Assembly: GCA_021778935.1 (NCBI GenBank) | Contig: JAJYBQ010000003.1 | Span: forward strand, 1-45,199 | Reading direction: 5' to 3' | From: Pseudomonadota bacterium | GTDB lineage: Bacteria; Pseudomonadota; Gammaproteobacteria; Burkholderiales; Burkholderiaceae | Length of the DNA stretch: 45,199 nt | Shown here: positions 28,549 through 35,763 of the stretch, piece after piece | Numbering within the stretch: position 1 is the stretch's first letter | How the letters are laid out: every line of letters begins with the position of its first letter | Program-made: the position numbers and the translations under genes | The notes under the pieces: generated by a model | What the model was told of the DNA's origin: nothing | Seen by the model: the letters and a program-made list of their open reading frames with translations, nothing else | Databases searched by the model: none

Positions 28549-29559
28549 TCAACGCAGCTTGGCGGGCGGCGCCGGCGGCCGGTACGCTCCATAGCCCCCT
28601 CCCGCATAGCCATAGCCGCCATATGAGGTGCCTCCGCTGCCGCGCGCCTTGTTCAGCACCGTCAACACCAGCGGATGGTCCTTGAGCAGGTCCAACGCCT
28701 CGGCCACCGCCGCCTTGGGTGTGCGCTGGGCTTCCACGACCAGCACGATCTGGCCGACGTGCGCGGCCAACTGCCGGGCCTCCGGCACGGCGAGCAGCGG
28801 CGGGCCGTCGAAGATCACCACCCGGTTGGGGTCGTAGGCCGCGAACTCCCGCACCCAGCGGTCCATCCCTTCGCTCGCCAACAACTCCGTCGAACGGTCG
28901 CTGGCCGTACCCGCGGCAAGCAGCGCAAGCTTGTCGATATTGGTGCGCAGGATCACGTCGTCGGCCTGGATTCCCGGGTCGGCGATGAGGTCCAGCAGTC
29001 CCTTGCGATCCGGCAGCCCCAGGCGGCTCATGATGTTCGGGTTCACCACGTCGGCGTCGATCAACAGCGCCCGCAGGTCGATCTCGCGCGCCAGCGACAG
29101 CGCCAGATTCACGCTGGTGAAGGTCTTGCCCTCGCCCGGCAGCGCACTCGTGACCATGATGCAATTGGCGCGGGTCCCGGGTGCCGCCGACTGGCCGCGG
29201 ACATTCTTCAGCAGGCCGTGCTTGGCGGCGCGGAACTCGTCGGCCAGGCGGCTGCGGGGCGCGCCGGGCAGCAGAAACCCGTTTTCCGCCGCCAGCGCGA
29301 AGTCGATCGCGACGGTTTGCGCGCCGTCCTGCCCTCTGCGGGCCGCCGTCCCCGCGGACTGGGCGCCCGCGGCGGGCGTCCCGTCGGCCCCTCCGGCCTT
29401 GGGTCCGCTTCCCGGCCCCCGGGTCTGCCCGCTCTCCAGCCCGCCTTCCCGGATCACCTCCTGGACGACATGCGCCCCGGTTCCGGGAACCGCCGCCGGC
29501 TGCACCCCGGCGCGCCGCAATTCTTCGAGCCGCCTGGCGGCCTGTTCGATCACACTCAT
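28549..29559 (-). CDS. XrtA-associated tyrosine autokinase (BY-kinase)
   Basis: 336 aa from the ATG at 29559. After an Ala/Gly/Pro-rich N-terminal region comes a CpsD/CapB-type P-loop kinase: Walker A in SALPGEGKT (residues 138-146), Walker A' LLIDADVVNPN, and Walker B VVIFDGPPLLAVPEA. The C-terminus has a tyrosine cluster (SYGGYGYAGGGYGAYR), the usual autophosphorylation tail. There is no membrane segment, so it would be activated by the separate Wzz-like protein. It probably controls polymerisation and export through cycles of phosphorylation. The LMW phosphatase domain encoded at 30766-32469 is a candidate counterpart. A 22-bp gap separates it from the ATPase gene. Confidence 0.9.
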   Translation of the reverse strand: MSVIEQAARRLEELRRAGVQPAAVPGTGAHVVQEVIREGGLESGQTRGPGSGPKAGGADGTPAAGAQSAGTAARRGQDGAQTVAIDFALAAENGFLLPGAPRSRLADEFRAAKHGLLKNVRGQSAAPGTRANCIMVTSALPGEGKTFTSVNLALSLAREIDLRALLIDADVVNPNIMSRLGLPDRKGLLDLIADPGIQADDVILRTNIDKLALLAAGTASDRSTELLASEGMDRWVREFAAYDPNRVVIFDGPPLLAVPEARQLAAHVGQIVLVVEAQRTPKAAVAEALDLLKDHPLVLTVLNKARGSGGTSYGGYGYAGGGYGAYRPPAPPAKLR

Positions 29560-29581
29560 GGAGTCTTCCCGGAATCCTGCA

Positions 29582-30664
29582 TCAACCGCCACGAACCCGC
29601 CGCCGGGGCATCAAGCCCAGCACCGCCCCCCTGCCGGCCCCGGGCACCCCGATCCGCGGGGGCATCATCCGGGGGCCGTCTTCCGCCGCCATTCCCCGCA
29701 CCAGATCCGTCAGCAAAGCGAGGCGCTGTTCGATACGGTCGAGTTGGGCGCAGATCGCCGCCGGCGTGTACCGGCCAACCGGATCGTCGCGCTCGCCTCC
29801 GCCATCCGCCGCCAACACGCCCGCCTGCGCTTGGTCGTTGAGGGCATCCGTGCCCAGTTCCTGCCGCAGTTCCGCCGCCGCCTCTTCGACGTCGGCGGCC
29901 GCGATGCGATGGTTCTCCGCCAGATACGCCGCCAGCAGCAGGCGATTGCACAGCGCATTGATGCGCCGGGGCAGGCCGCCGGTGGCCGCGTGCAGGGCGG
30001 GAAACGCATCGTCTTCCCAGGCGGGATCGCCGTTCCCCCCCGCCTTGCGCAAGCGGTGTTCGACGTAGGCCCGGGTTTCCGCCTCTTCCATCGGACCAAG
30101 GTGATACGAGGCGATGATGCGCTGGCGCAACTGCCGCAGTGCGGGGCTGCGCAGCATGTCGCGCAGTTCCGGCTGGCCGACGAGGAAACTCTGCAGCAAG
30201 GCATGCTGGCCCAACTGGAAGTTGGACAGCATGCGCAGCTCTTCCATCGCCCGGGGGCTGAGATTCTGTGCTTCGTCGACGACCAGCAGGGCGCGCTGGC
30301 CGAGCGTCACCAGCGAAAGCAGAAAGGACTCGATCTCGCCCAGCAGTTCCGCCTTGCCGCTCGATTTCGCGGGCAGGCCGAAGGCGATCGCCACCGAGCG
30401 CAGCAGGTCGTCGGCTTCCAGTTGGGTGCTGACGAGCTGGGCCGCCACCACCCGTTTGGGATCGATCTCGCGCAGCAGGGCGCGCACCAGGGTGGTCTTG
30501 CCGGCCCCGACCTCGCCCGTGACGACGATGAAGCCCTCGCCCTGGAAGGCACCGTACTGCAGATAGGAGTACGCGCGTCGATGCCCCTTGCTCTCGAACA
30601 GGAACGTGGGGTCCGGGTTGAGCTGGAACGGGCTGACGGTGAGGCCGAAATACGTTTCGTACAT
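29582..30664 (-). CDS. XrtA-associated AAA ATPase (ExeA/GspA-like)
   Basis: 360 aa. MYETYFGLTVSPFQLNPDPTFLF is the typical start of the ExeA-like putative secretion ATPase of PEP-CTERM loci. Walker A is in TGEVGAGKTT (residues 49-58), Walker B in ALLVVDEAQNLS (about 125-136), and sensor elements follow in LVGQPELRDML and LRQRIIASYHL. The C-terminal 70 residues are low-complexity and Arg/Gly-rich. It is the first gene of the minus-strand export operon and is preceded by a good promoter (30740-30769). Its precise role in exopolysaccharide systems is not established in general. Confidence 0.88.
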   Translation of the reverse strand: MYETYFGLTVSPFQLNPDPTFLFESKGHRRAYSYLQYGAFQGEGFIVVTGEVGAGKTTLVRALLREIDPKRVVAAQLVSTQLEADDLLRSVAIAFGLPAKSSGKAELLGEIESFLLSLVTLGQRALLVVDEAQNLSPRAMEELRMLSNFQLGQHALLQSFLVGQPELRDMLRSPALRQLRQRIIASYHLGPMEEAETRAYVEHRLRKAGGNGDPAWEDDAFPALHAATGGLPRRINALCNRLLLAAYLAENHRIAAADVEEAAAELRQELGTDALNDQAQAGVLAADGGGERDDPVGRYTPAAICAQLDRIEQRLALLTDLVRGMAAEDGPRMMPPRIGVPGAGRGAVLGLMPRRRVRGG

Positions 30665-30739
30665 GGCGTTTTGGGGTCCGAGGCCCGCGAAATAGCGGCT
30701 GCCGCGAATCTAGCAGCCAAGACCGTACGGCAACCGGCA

Positions 30740-30769
30740 ATTATCCGTTGTTTTGTACCGCACTTTCAA
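30740..30769 (-). promoter_or_regulatory. sigma70-like promoter of the export operon
   Basis: On the minus strand TTGAAA (30769-30764) and GATAAT (30745-30740) lie 18 bp apart; each box has 5 of 6 consensus bases. The -35 box overlaps the stop codon of the ATP-grasp gene. It would start transcription about 70 bp before the ATPase gene. Confidence 0.6.
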
Positions 30770-32469
30770 GCGAATTTCGATGACAGAAAACAGTCCAGCG
30801 CGGCATGCAGTTCCCCCAGCACGCGCTCGGTGGCGTCCGGAGACAGGGAAATCGGGTCGGCGATCTCGACCGGCCCGGACGGACGGAAGAGGCCCAGCAG
30901 GGTCGCACGGACCATTGCCTCGGGAAACTCGCGCTGCAGCCGCTCCAGGTTCGCCAGGTCCATCGCGATGATGAGATCCGCCGCCGCCACCTGCTCCGCC
31001 GTCAGCCGCCGGGAAGACCAGGACGAAAGGTCGACACCGAACTTCGCCGCCGCCTGCACGACGTGATCCGGCGTCGGCCGCCCGCCGTTGCGATAGAAGC
31101 CGCCGCTCTCGACGGCCACCTCGGGCAACCGCGGCGCCGCGGCGGTGGCGGCGAAGGCGCTGCGGCAGATGTTGCCCATGCACAGGAAGAGCACCCGGCG
31201 GGCCGGCACCGCCCGCATCTGCTGAACCAGCCGGTGATGCCGACTCCGGATCCGCCGCAACTGCCATTTCCGCAGCGGGCCGCGCACGGCCCGCGCGGCG
31301 TAGCCGCCGACCAGGCCTATCGCTTCCCGGGCGGCAACCTTGGGGTCGGCAAGCGACCACCCGTCCCAATGTTCCCGCCCGGAAAGTCCTCGCAACCAGC
31401 CCAGCAGCGAATGGGCGACCGGCTCGGTCAGCAGCAGGGGATCCGCATGGTCTGCGCGGGCGTTGGCGATGCACCACGACACATCGTCCGTAAGCTTGCG
31501 CGCGGTCAGCCCGACCCGCCAGGATGTCACCGCGGGAAACGGCGCTCCCGCGGCAATCGCCAGCAGGCCGTGCGGAATGTCGACCCCGGCGGCGATCGTG
31601 AGCGGCAACGAACCCCAGAGACGGGGATTGATCTCCATCAGCGAGATGCTTCCGTCCGCGGCCCGCCGCCACTCCACCATCGCCGCACCGTGCCAGTCCA
31701 GCGCCTCGAGCAGGCGGCGCGAATGGCCGATCAATAGCGGATCGGCCGCGGCGGCCCGCCGCAGGGTGCTTCCGCCCCCGGTGAGCGGCTTCTCATGCAG
31801 GCGCTCGTGGACGAACTGGGCGACGAGCCGACCGCGGTCGAACAACATCTCGACGCCGACGCCCCGCCCATGCACCCAGGTCTGTTCGATCACGTCGGAG
31901 TACGGCAGCCGCAGCGCCAGGGCCGCCGCACGCTCGGCCTCGTTCCGCGCCACCGCCACCGACATCGAAACCAGGTCCTTGCCGGCGACGGCAACCTTGG
32001 AATGCACGGGCTTCAACACGACCGGAAACCCCGTCGCCTCCGGCGGCGCCTCCCCACGGGCCAGCAGGCGCCGGGGCGCCACGGGTATCCCCAAATCCGC
32101 CGCCAGGGCGCAGGTGCGCTCCTTGTCGAGCGCGACATCGATCGCCCGATCACCCGGCACCACGGCAAGCGTCCGCCGGCGGTGACCTTCCGGGAGCGCG
32201 CGAATCCAGAGCAACGACGCTTCCGTCGCGGGGACGATCAGGGAGTAGGCGAAGCGCCGATCGAGATCCGCCAGCCAGGCATGGGCGTCCTCGCGGGGAA
32301 ATGCGGACGGCTGGTCGTGGACGACCCGGCACCAGCGCGAGGCTTCCGTGAGCGAACCGCGCCCGCGAACGCCGGCATGCACCACGTGCCCCCGGCGCCC
32401 CAATGCCTGCACCGTCGCCAGGCCGGCCCGGGATTCGGCGTCGAGGACCAGAATTCGCTTGCCTTCCAT
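30766..32469 (-). CDS. ATP-grasp enzyme fused to a low-molecular-weight protein tyrosine phosphatase
   Basis: 567 aa from the ATG at 32469; an in-frame ATG at 32478 is an alternative. Residues 1 to about 330 form an ATP-grasp fold with FPVVLKPVHSKVAVAG and the metal-site strand LMEINPRLWGSL, resembling carbamoyl-phosphate-synthase-type ligases. From about 422 the protein is a complete LMW phosphatase: FLCMGNICRSAF is the CX5R loop (C430, R436) and ADPISLSP contains the general-acid aspartate. No linker with membrane segments is evident. The phosphatase part resembles Wzb partners of BY-kinases, and the tyrosine kinase gene lies 1.2 kb downstream. The ATP-grasp substrate is unknown. Confidence 0.85.
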   Translation of the reverse strand: MEGKRILVLDAESRAGLATVQALGRRGHVVHAGVRGRGSLTEASRWCRVVHDQPSAFPREDAHAWLADLDRRFAYSLIVPATEASLLWIRALPEGHRRRTLAVVPGDRAIDVALDKERTCALAADLGIPVAPRRLLARGEAPPEATGFPVVLKPVHSKVAVAGKDLVSMSVAVARNEAERAAALALRLPYSDVIEQTWVHGRGVGVEMLFDRGRLVAQFVHERLHEKPLTGGGSTLRRAAAADPLLIGHSRRLLEALDWHGAAMVEWRRAADGSISLMEINPRLWGSLPLTIAAGVDIPHGLLAIAAGAPFPAVTSWRVGLTARKLTDDVSWCIANARADHADPLLLTEPVAHSLLGWLRGLSGREHWDGWSLADPKVAAREAIGLVGGYAARAVRGPLRKWQLRRIRSRHHRLVQQMRAVPARRVLFLCMGNICRSAFAATAAAPRLPEVAVESGGFYRNGGRPTPDHVVQAAAKFGVDLSSWSSRRLTAEQVAAADLIIAMDLANLERLQREFPEAMVRATLLGLFRPSGPVEIADPISLSPDATERVLGELHAALDCFLSSKFA

Positions 32470-32578
32470 ATGGATCATCCGACCAAAATCCGGATAGGGT
32501 ACCAACTTTGGGGCGGATGTTTCCTTACAAGGCGACTGTGCAGATGGGCTGCACGGACCGACCGCGCACATCCCCGCC

Positions 32579-32851
32579 TCACGCCGCCAGGATCTTCAGC
32601 AGTTCCTCGACGTTGCGTTCGAGCGCGACCTCGTCGGTCCGCAAGGCGATCCGCGGCGCCTCCGGGGGTTCGTACGGGCTGTCGATGCCGGTCATGTGCG
32701 GCAGTTCGCCCCGGGCATGCAGCGCCGCCGCCAGGGCATTGGCCAGGGTGGATTTTCCCGCGCCCGACAGGCCGGTGAACCACACCACCCGCCCGCGTTG
32801 GCCGTTGAGCTGCTCGCGGTCTTCGCGGGTCACATTGGGGGGGATGGTCAT
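32579..32851 (-). pseudogene. cysC: internally deleted adenylyl-sulfate kinase (cysC remnant)
   Basis: 90 codons, open frame. The N-terminal part [20 protein letters not shown] is a perfect APS-kinase P-loop region, and the C-terminal part [14 protein letters not shown] is the conserved C-terminal APS-kinase signature. They are joined directly at [10 protein letters not shown]. Intact CysC has about 100 residues between these points, including the DGD substrate loop, the ISPF segment and the DPKGLYKKAR lid. The frame is preserved, but without these elements APS phosphorylation is not expected. Direct microhomology (a GCCCGG-like stretch encoding HARG and KARAG) could explain the deletion. There is no good ribosome binding site. 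Interpretation as a remnant is an inference from the family's domain layout. Confidence 0.8.
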
Positions 32852-32988
32852 CGGCGATCGGGGTCGGGAACGTCGGCTGGTCGGTCGGCCGATCGAGATA
32901 TCGGCGTGGAGGTCGGCGTAGCGAACTCGGCGCAGGATAGCGCACACCACGGGAAGCGGGGGAACGAAGCGCGGCCGCCGTGCGCGCA

Positions 32989-33020
32989 TTGACGATCTCG
33001 TATTAGCCAAGCTAGACTAA
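32989..33020 (+). promoter_or_regulatory. promoter and operator-like palindrome of the Phd/VapC module
   Basis: TTGACG (32989-32994) and TAGACT (33013-33018) are 18 bp apart. An 18-bp imperfect palindrome, TTAG...CTAA at 33003-33020 with 7 of 9 pairs matching, covers the -10 box. This is the expected place for autorepression by the antitoxin. Confidence 0.55.
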
Positions 33021-33046
33021 CCATTGTGAAGAGAGACGATCAACCC

Positions 33047-33298
33047 ATGCCGTCCGTCAACATGCTGCAAGCGAAATCGTCCCTTTCCCGTCTGGTGGAG
33101 GCCATCGAGCAAGGAAAGGAGCGGGAAATCGTGATTGCCCGCAACGGCCGGCCGGCGGCCAAGCTGGTTGCGCTCGACGCGGTGCAGGCCGGGCCGCGGA
33201 TCGGGGTCGCCAAGGGGAAATTCGAGGTGCCGGACGACATCGACGCGCACAACGAGGACGTCGCCAGGCTCTTCCTCGGCGGAGGGAAACCGCGGTGA
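33047..33298 (+). CDS. Phd/YefM-family antitoxin
   Basis: 83 aa from the ATG at 33047; an in-frame GTG at 33026 would add seven residues. VNMLQAKSSLSRLVEAIEQG is the dimerising, DNA-binding N-terminal domain of Phd/YefM antitoxins, followed by EIVIARNGRPAAKLVALD. The C-terminus, with VPDDIDAHNEDVARLFLGG, should wrap around the toxin. It overlaps the toxin gene by 4 bp (GTGA). The palindrome at 33003-33020 is the likely binding site. A typical small type II module, possibly acquired together with neighbouring accessory genes. Confidence 0.9.
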   Translation: MPSVNMLQAKSSLSRLVEAIEQGKEREIVIARNGRPAAKLVALDAVQAGPRIGVAKGKFEVPDDIDAHNEDVARLFLGGGKPR

Positions 33299-33681
33299 AC
33301 CTGCTGCTCGACACCCACGTCGCGCTCTGGGCGATCACGGGCAGCGCCAAGCTGCCGCAGAAGGCGCGCGCGTTGATCGAAGCGCCCCACGCCTTCGTGT
33401 GGGTCAGCGCCGCCAGCGTCTGGGAAATTGCGATCAAGCACGCGCTCGGGCGCGGCGACATGCCGGTATCCGGGCAGGACGCCGTGCGATATTTCCGTGA
33501 ATCGGGGTATCGCCTGCTCGCGGTGGAGGCCGAGCATGCGGCAGCGGTCGAAGAACTTCCGCCCCACCATCAGGACCCATTCGATCGCATCCTGGTGGCA
33601 CAGGCGCAGATCGAACCGATGCGCCTGATCAGCCACGATCCGATGATCGCCCGCTACGGAGATCTGGTCGTCGCCGTTTGA
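33295..33681 (+). CDS. PIN-domain toxin (VapC-like)
   Basis: 128 aa with a GTG start overlapping the antitoxin stop. The PIN acidic residues are visible: LLLDTHVALWAI (D6), SAASVWEIAIKHALG (E43), and DPFDRILVAQAQ with D94/D97. LISHDPMIARYG near the end completes the fold. VapC toxins are Mg-dependent RNases that cleave tRNA or rRNA. All key residues are present, so the toxin looks functional. Its 3' end overlaps the convergent YdcF gene by 28 bp. Confidence 0.9.
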   Translation: MNLLLDTHVALWAITGSAKLPQKARALIEAPHAFVWVSAASVWEIAIKHALGRGDMPVSGQDAVRYFRESGYRLLAVEAEHAAAVEELPPHHQDPFDRILVAQAQIEPMRLISHDPMIARYGDLVVAV

Positions 33682-34472
33682 TTCGCCACCGTTCGATGCG
33701 CGGGCGGCGGACTGATGATCTGCGCCGCCTGCCCCAGCAGTTCGTAGATCGCCAGCGAACCGTTGCAGAACGCGCCGAGGCCGGGCCGCAGGTTGTTCCA
33801 CCAGCGCCCGGCAAAGAGCGGCGGCGGAATGCGCACCGGCGCCGGGATCGCGCGCAGCCCGGTGGCGGCGAATTCCCGCAACGCCCGCCGCATGTGGTTG
33901 TCGTCGGTGACCAGCACGATCGTCCGCACCCCTGCCGCCCGCAGGATGGGCGCGGAAAGCTGGGCATTCTCGCGCGTGTTGCGCGAGCGCGTCTCGAGCC
34001 AGCGCGCACCGACTCCGTAGTCGCCAATCGCGGCACGCTGCATGAGTTCGGCAATCGCACGGTGCTGCAGGCCGCCTTCGCCGCCGGTGAACAGCATCGG
34101 CAGACCGGTCTTCCTTGCCAGCAGCACGCCATAGCGCAAGCGCACCGCGGTGAGATCGCCGATCGTATCTTCCGCGCCGTCTTCCGGCGCGAAGCGGGTA
34201 TCTCCGGACAGCACGACGATGGCCTGCGCCGCGCGCGCGTCGGCCAGGCGCAGCGGCGGATAGTCGCCGGCGAGATCGGTGAGGGCGCGGCTCACCGGGG
34301 CGAGCGACAGCGCAAGAAAGAGCAGCGTCCCGGTCCACAGGAGTGCGCGGCCGGCCCTGGGTTTGCGGCGCAGCAGGAGCAGGCCGGCGACCAGCAACAG
34401 GAGTAGCGGGCCCGGCGGCACCAGGAAGACGTGCGCGGTTTCGCGCAGGGCGATGATCCAGTCGGACTGCAT
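33654..34472 (-). CDS. YdcF/ElyC family (DUF218) membrane protein
   Basis: 272 aa. Two membrane segments occupy about residues 17-34 and 43-62. The DUF218 domain follows: AQAIVVLSGDTRF, MLFTGGEGGLQHRAIAELM, RSRNTRENA and TIVLVTDDNHMRRAL. ElyC-type members act in envelope biogenesis, in undecaprenyl-phosphate and peptidoglycan-related processes; the exact activity is not established. It starts 9 bp after an acyl carrier protein gene and is probably cotranscribed with it. Its closeness to polysaccharide genes is compatible with an envelope role. Confidence 0.87.
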   Translation of the reverse strand: MQSDWIIALRETAHVFLVPPGPLLLLLVAGLLLLRRKPRAGRALLWTGTLLFLALSLAPVSRALTDLAGDYPPLRLADARAAQAIVVLSGDTRFAPEDGAEDTIGDLTAVRLRYGVLLARKTGLPMLFTGGEGGLQHRAIAELMQRAAIGDYGVGARWLETRSRNTRENAQLSAPILRAAGVRTIVLVTDDNHMRRALREFAATGLRAIPAPVRIPPPLFAGRWWNNLRPGLGAFCNGSLAIYELLGQAAQIISPPPAHRTVANQTATTRSP

Positions 34473-34481
34473 CCCAATCGG

Positions 34482-34745
34482 CTAACTACGTCGAAGGGCG
34501 TCCAACTTCCCCTGCACGAAGGCGTTGAGGCTGCCGAAGGTCGCGAACGTCGCGCCATCGAACTCGTCATCCGCGATGGCGAAGCCGAAGCGCTCTTCCA
34601 GCGTGGTGAGCAGGGCGACCGCGGCCATCGAGTCGAATTCCGGGATCGCCCCCATGAGGGGGGTCTCCGGACGGATCCGGCCGCGGTCCAGCGGAATGTG
34701 CAGAGCCGACTCCACCGATTCGATCACGCGCACGTCGAGGTCCAA
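34482..34745 (-). CDS. acyl carrier protein
   Basis: 87 aa. The phosphopantetheine attachment site is in EFDSMAAVALLTTLEERFGF, with the serine in DSM at about residue 39. Flanking helices match stand-alone ACPs. The start is a TTG at 34745 with GGAG seven bases upstream; no in-frame ATG fits. ACPs are regular members of exosortase A loci, where they accompany an acyl-CoA ligase and hydrolases, but none of those partners is visible here. It is followed closely by the YdcF/ElyC-like gene. Confidence 0.85.
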   Translation of the reverse strand: MDLDVRVIESVESALHIPLDRGRIRPETPLMGAIPEFDSMAAVALLTTLEERFGFAIADDEFDGATFATFGSLNAFVQGKLDALRRS

Positions 34746-34794
34746 TCCATTGCTCCGGAATGTCAGTACAGCCGGAGGATTATAGAAGACCCGA

Positions 34795-35646
34795 TCACGC
34801 TGCCGAGAGGGCGCGCCAGGAACTTACCGGCCAGTCGCTGCGTGCCTGACCCACTGCGCCGCCGAACAGCACGCCGCCGCTGGCGATCTTGTCCGGAAAC
34901 GCGGCCGCAAACGTCTTCAGTCCCCGGAAATAATCGGGTTGGACGGTTTGCCCGGACTTGATCTCGATGGCATGGAAGCGGGCCCCTTCGGGCAGGAGCA
35001 GGTCGACTTCGTTGCCCGAAGCGTCGCGAAAATTCAGCAGTTGTCCGACGCGCCCGGCGCACAGGCGCACGAACCGCTCGAAGCGCTGCAGATCGTGGAC
35101 GGCGGCAAGTTCGCGCAGATCGCGCTCGACATACGTGATGAAATAGTCGCCCAGCGCAACGCCGGGATCGAGGCCACGATCATGGATCCTCGGCAGGACG
35201 CCGGTCCGGATCATCGCAGGCAGGCCGCGCAGCGGGACGAGCGTCGCAAGTTCGGTCAGGCTGAACGGCAGCAGGCGCAGCGCCGCCGTCCGTCCTGCCA
35301 GCGACTGGCTCACGTGCCGCATCAACTCGAACTGCTGGCTGCCGGTGAGCACGAAGCGCCCGGGCCGGGGGTCGGCATCGACCATGCCCTGGAGGTATGA
35401 GGAAAGCTCCGGCGCCCGCTGGATCTCGTCGAGGATGGCGCCGTCGCGCACGGACTCGAGAAACCCGCGCGGATCCTCGACCGCAAACCGCCGCAGGTCG
35501 GGATCCTCGAGACTCACATAGCGCTTGTGCGGAAAGAGCGCGCGGCAGAGGGTCGTCTTGCCGCTTTGCCGCGGTCCGGTCAGCGTGACGACCGGGTATT
35601 GCGCGGCGCGCTGCAGCAGGATCGGGGCAAGCGTACGGGGGACCAT
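34795..35646 (-). CDS. DUF4143-family ATPase with internal deletion
   Basis: 283 aa. The N-terminal AAA part is intact: PVVTLTGPRQSGKTTLCRALF (Walker A, about residues 18-38), GAILDEIQRAPEL (Walker B) and RFVLTGSQQFEL. The C-terminal nuclease-like part (GNEVDLLLPEGARFHAIEIKSG) is also present. Between them LCAGRVGQLLNF runs directly into RDASGNEVD. Full-length relatives have about 100 more residues here, a winged-helix region and the beginning of the DUF4143 domain. The frame is kept, so a shortened protein could be made, but it is probably not functional. A 31-bp palindrome precedes the gene. Confidence 0.75.
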   Translation of the reverse strand: MVPRTLAPILLQRAAQYPVVTLTGPRQSGKTTLCRALFPHKRYVSLEDPDLRRFAVEDPRGFLESVRDGAILDEIQRAPELSSYLQGMVDADPRPGRFVLTGSQQFELMRHVSQSLAGRTAALRLLPFSLTELATLVPLRGLPAMIRTGVLPRIHDRGLDPGVALGDYFITYVERDLRELAAVHDLQRFERFVRLCAGRVGQLLNFRDASGNEVDLLLPEGARFHAIEIKSGQTVQPDYFRGLKTFAAAFPDKIASGGVLFGGAVGQARSDWPVSSWRALSAA

Positions 35647-35667
35647 TTCCCGGTCGTAGCGCGACCC

Positions 35668-35698
35668 TGCAAATTGAAGAAATTTTCTTCGATTTGCA
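35668..35698. promoter_or_regulatory. 31-bp palindrome upstream of the DUF4143 ATPase gene
   Basis: Arms TGCAAAT-x-GAAGAAA and TTTCTTC-x-ATTTGCA meet at one central base; 14 of 15 pairs match. It begins 22 bp upstream of the ATG at 35646 and is far more AT-rich than its surroundings. An operator or a structured 5' element is plausible. Confidence 0.6.
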
Positions 35699-35704
35699 AA
35701 ACTG
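35698..35704. repeat. left copy of a 7-bp direct repeat (possible target-site duplication)
   Basis: AAAACTG immediately precedes the left inverted repeat of the hicAB segment. The same heptamer occurs at 36533-36539, one base after the right inverted repeat. Extended to eight bases that abut both repeats exactly, seven match. Confidence 0.5.
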
Positions 35705-35725
35705 GGCTATTCGTAAAAGCTTGTG
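35705..35725 (-). repeat. left inverted repeat of the hicAB cassette
   Basis: Its reverse complement matches 36511-36531 at 19 of 21 positions, with TTTTACGAATAGCC identical. The two copies frame the hicA and hicB genes and their promoter. Confidence 0.65.
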
Positions 35726-35763
35726 GATGAGGGGCGAGCGGCTTTTCGATCTGTGCCGCGTAG

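Noticed and set aside
28675..31066. Long plus-strand open frames across the kinase and ATPase genes
   Set aside because: They lie opposite well-conserved P-loop proteins, have biased Arg/Ser/Pro composition and no ribosome binding site.
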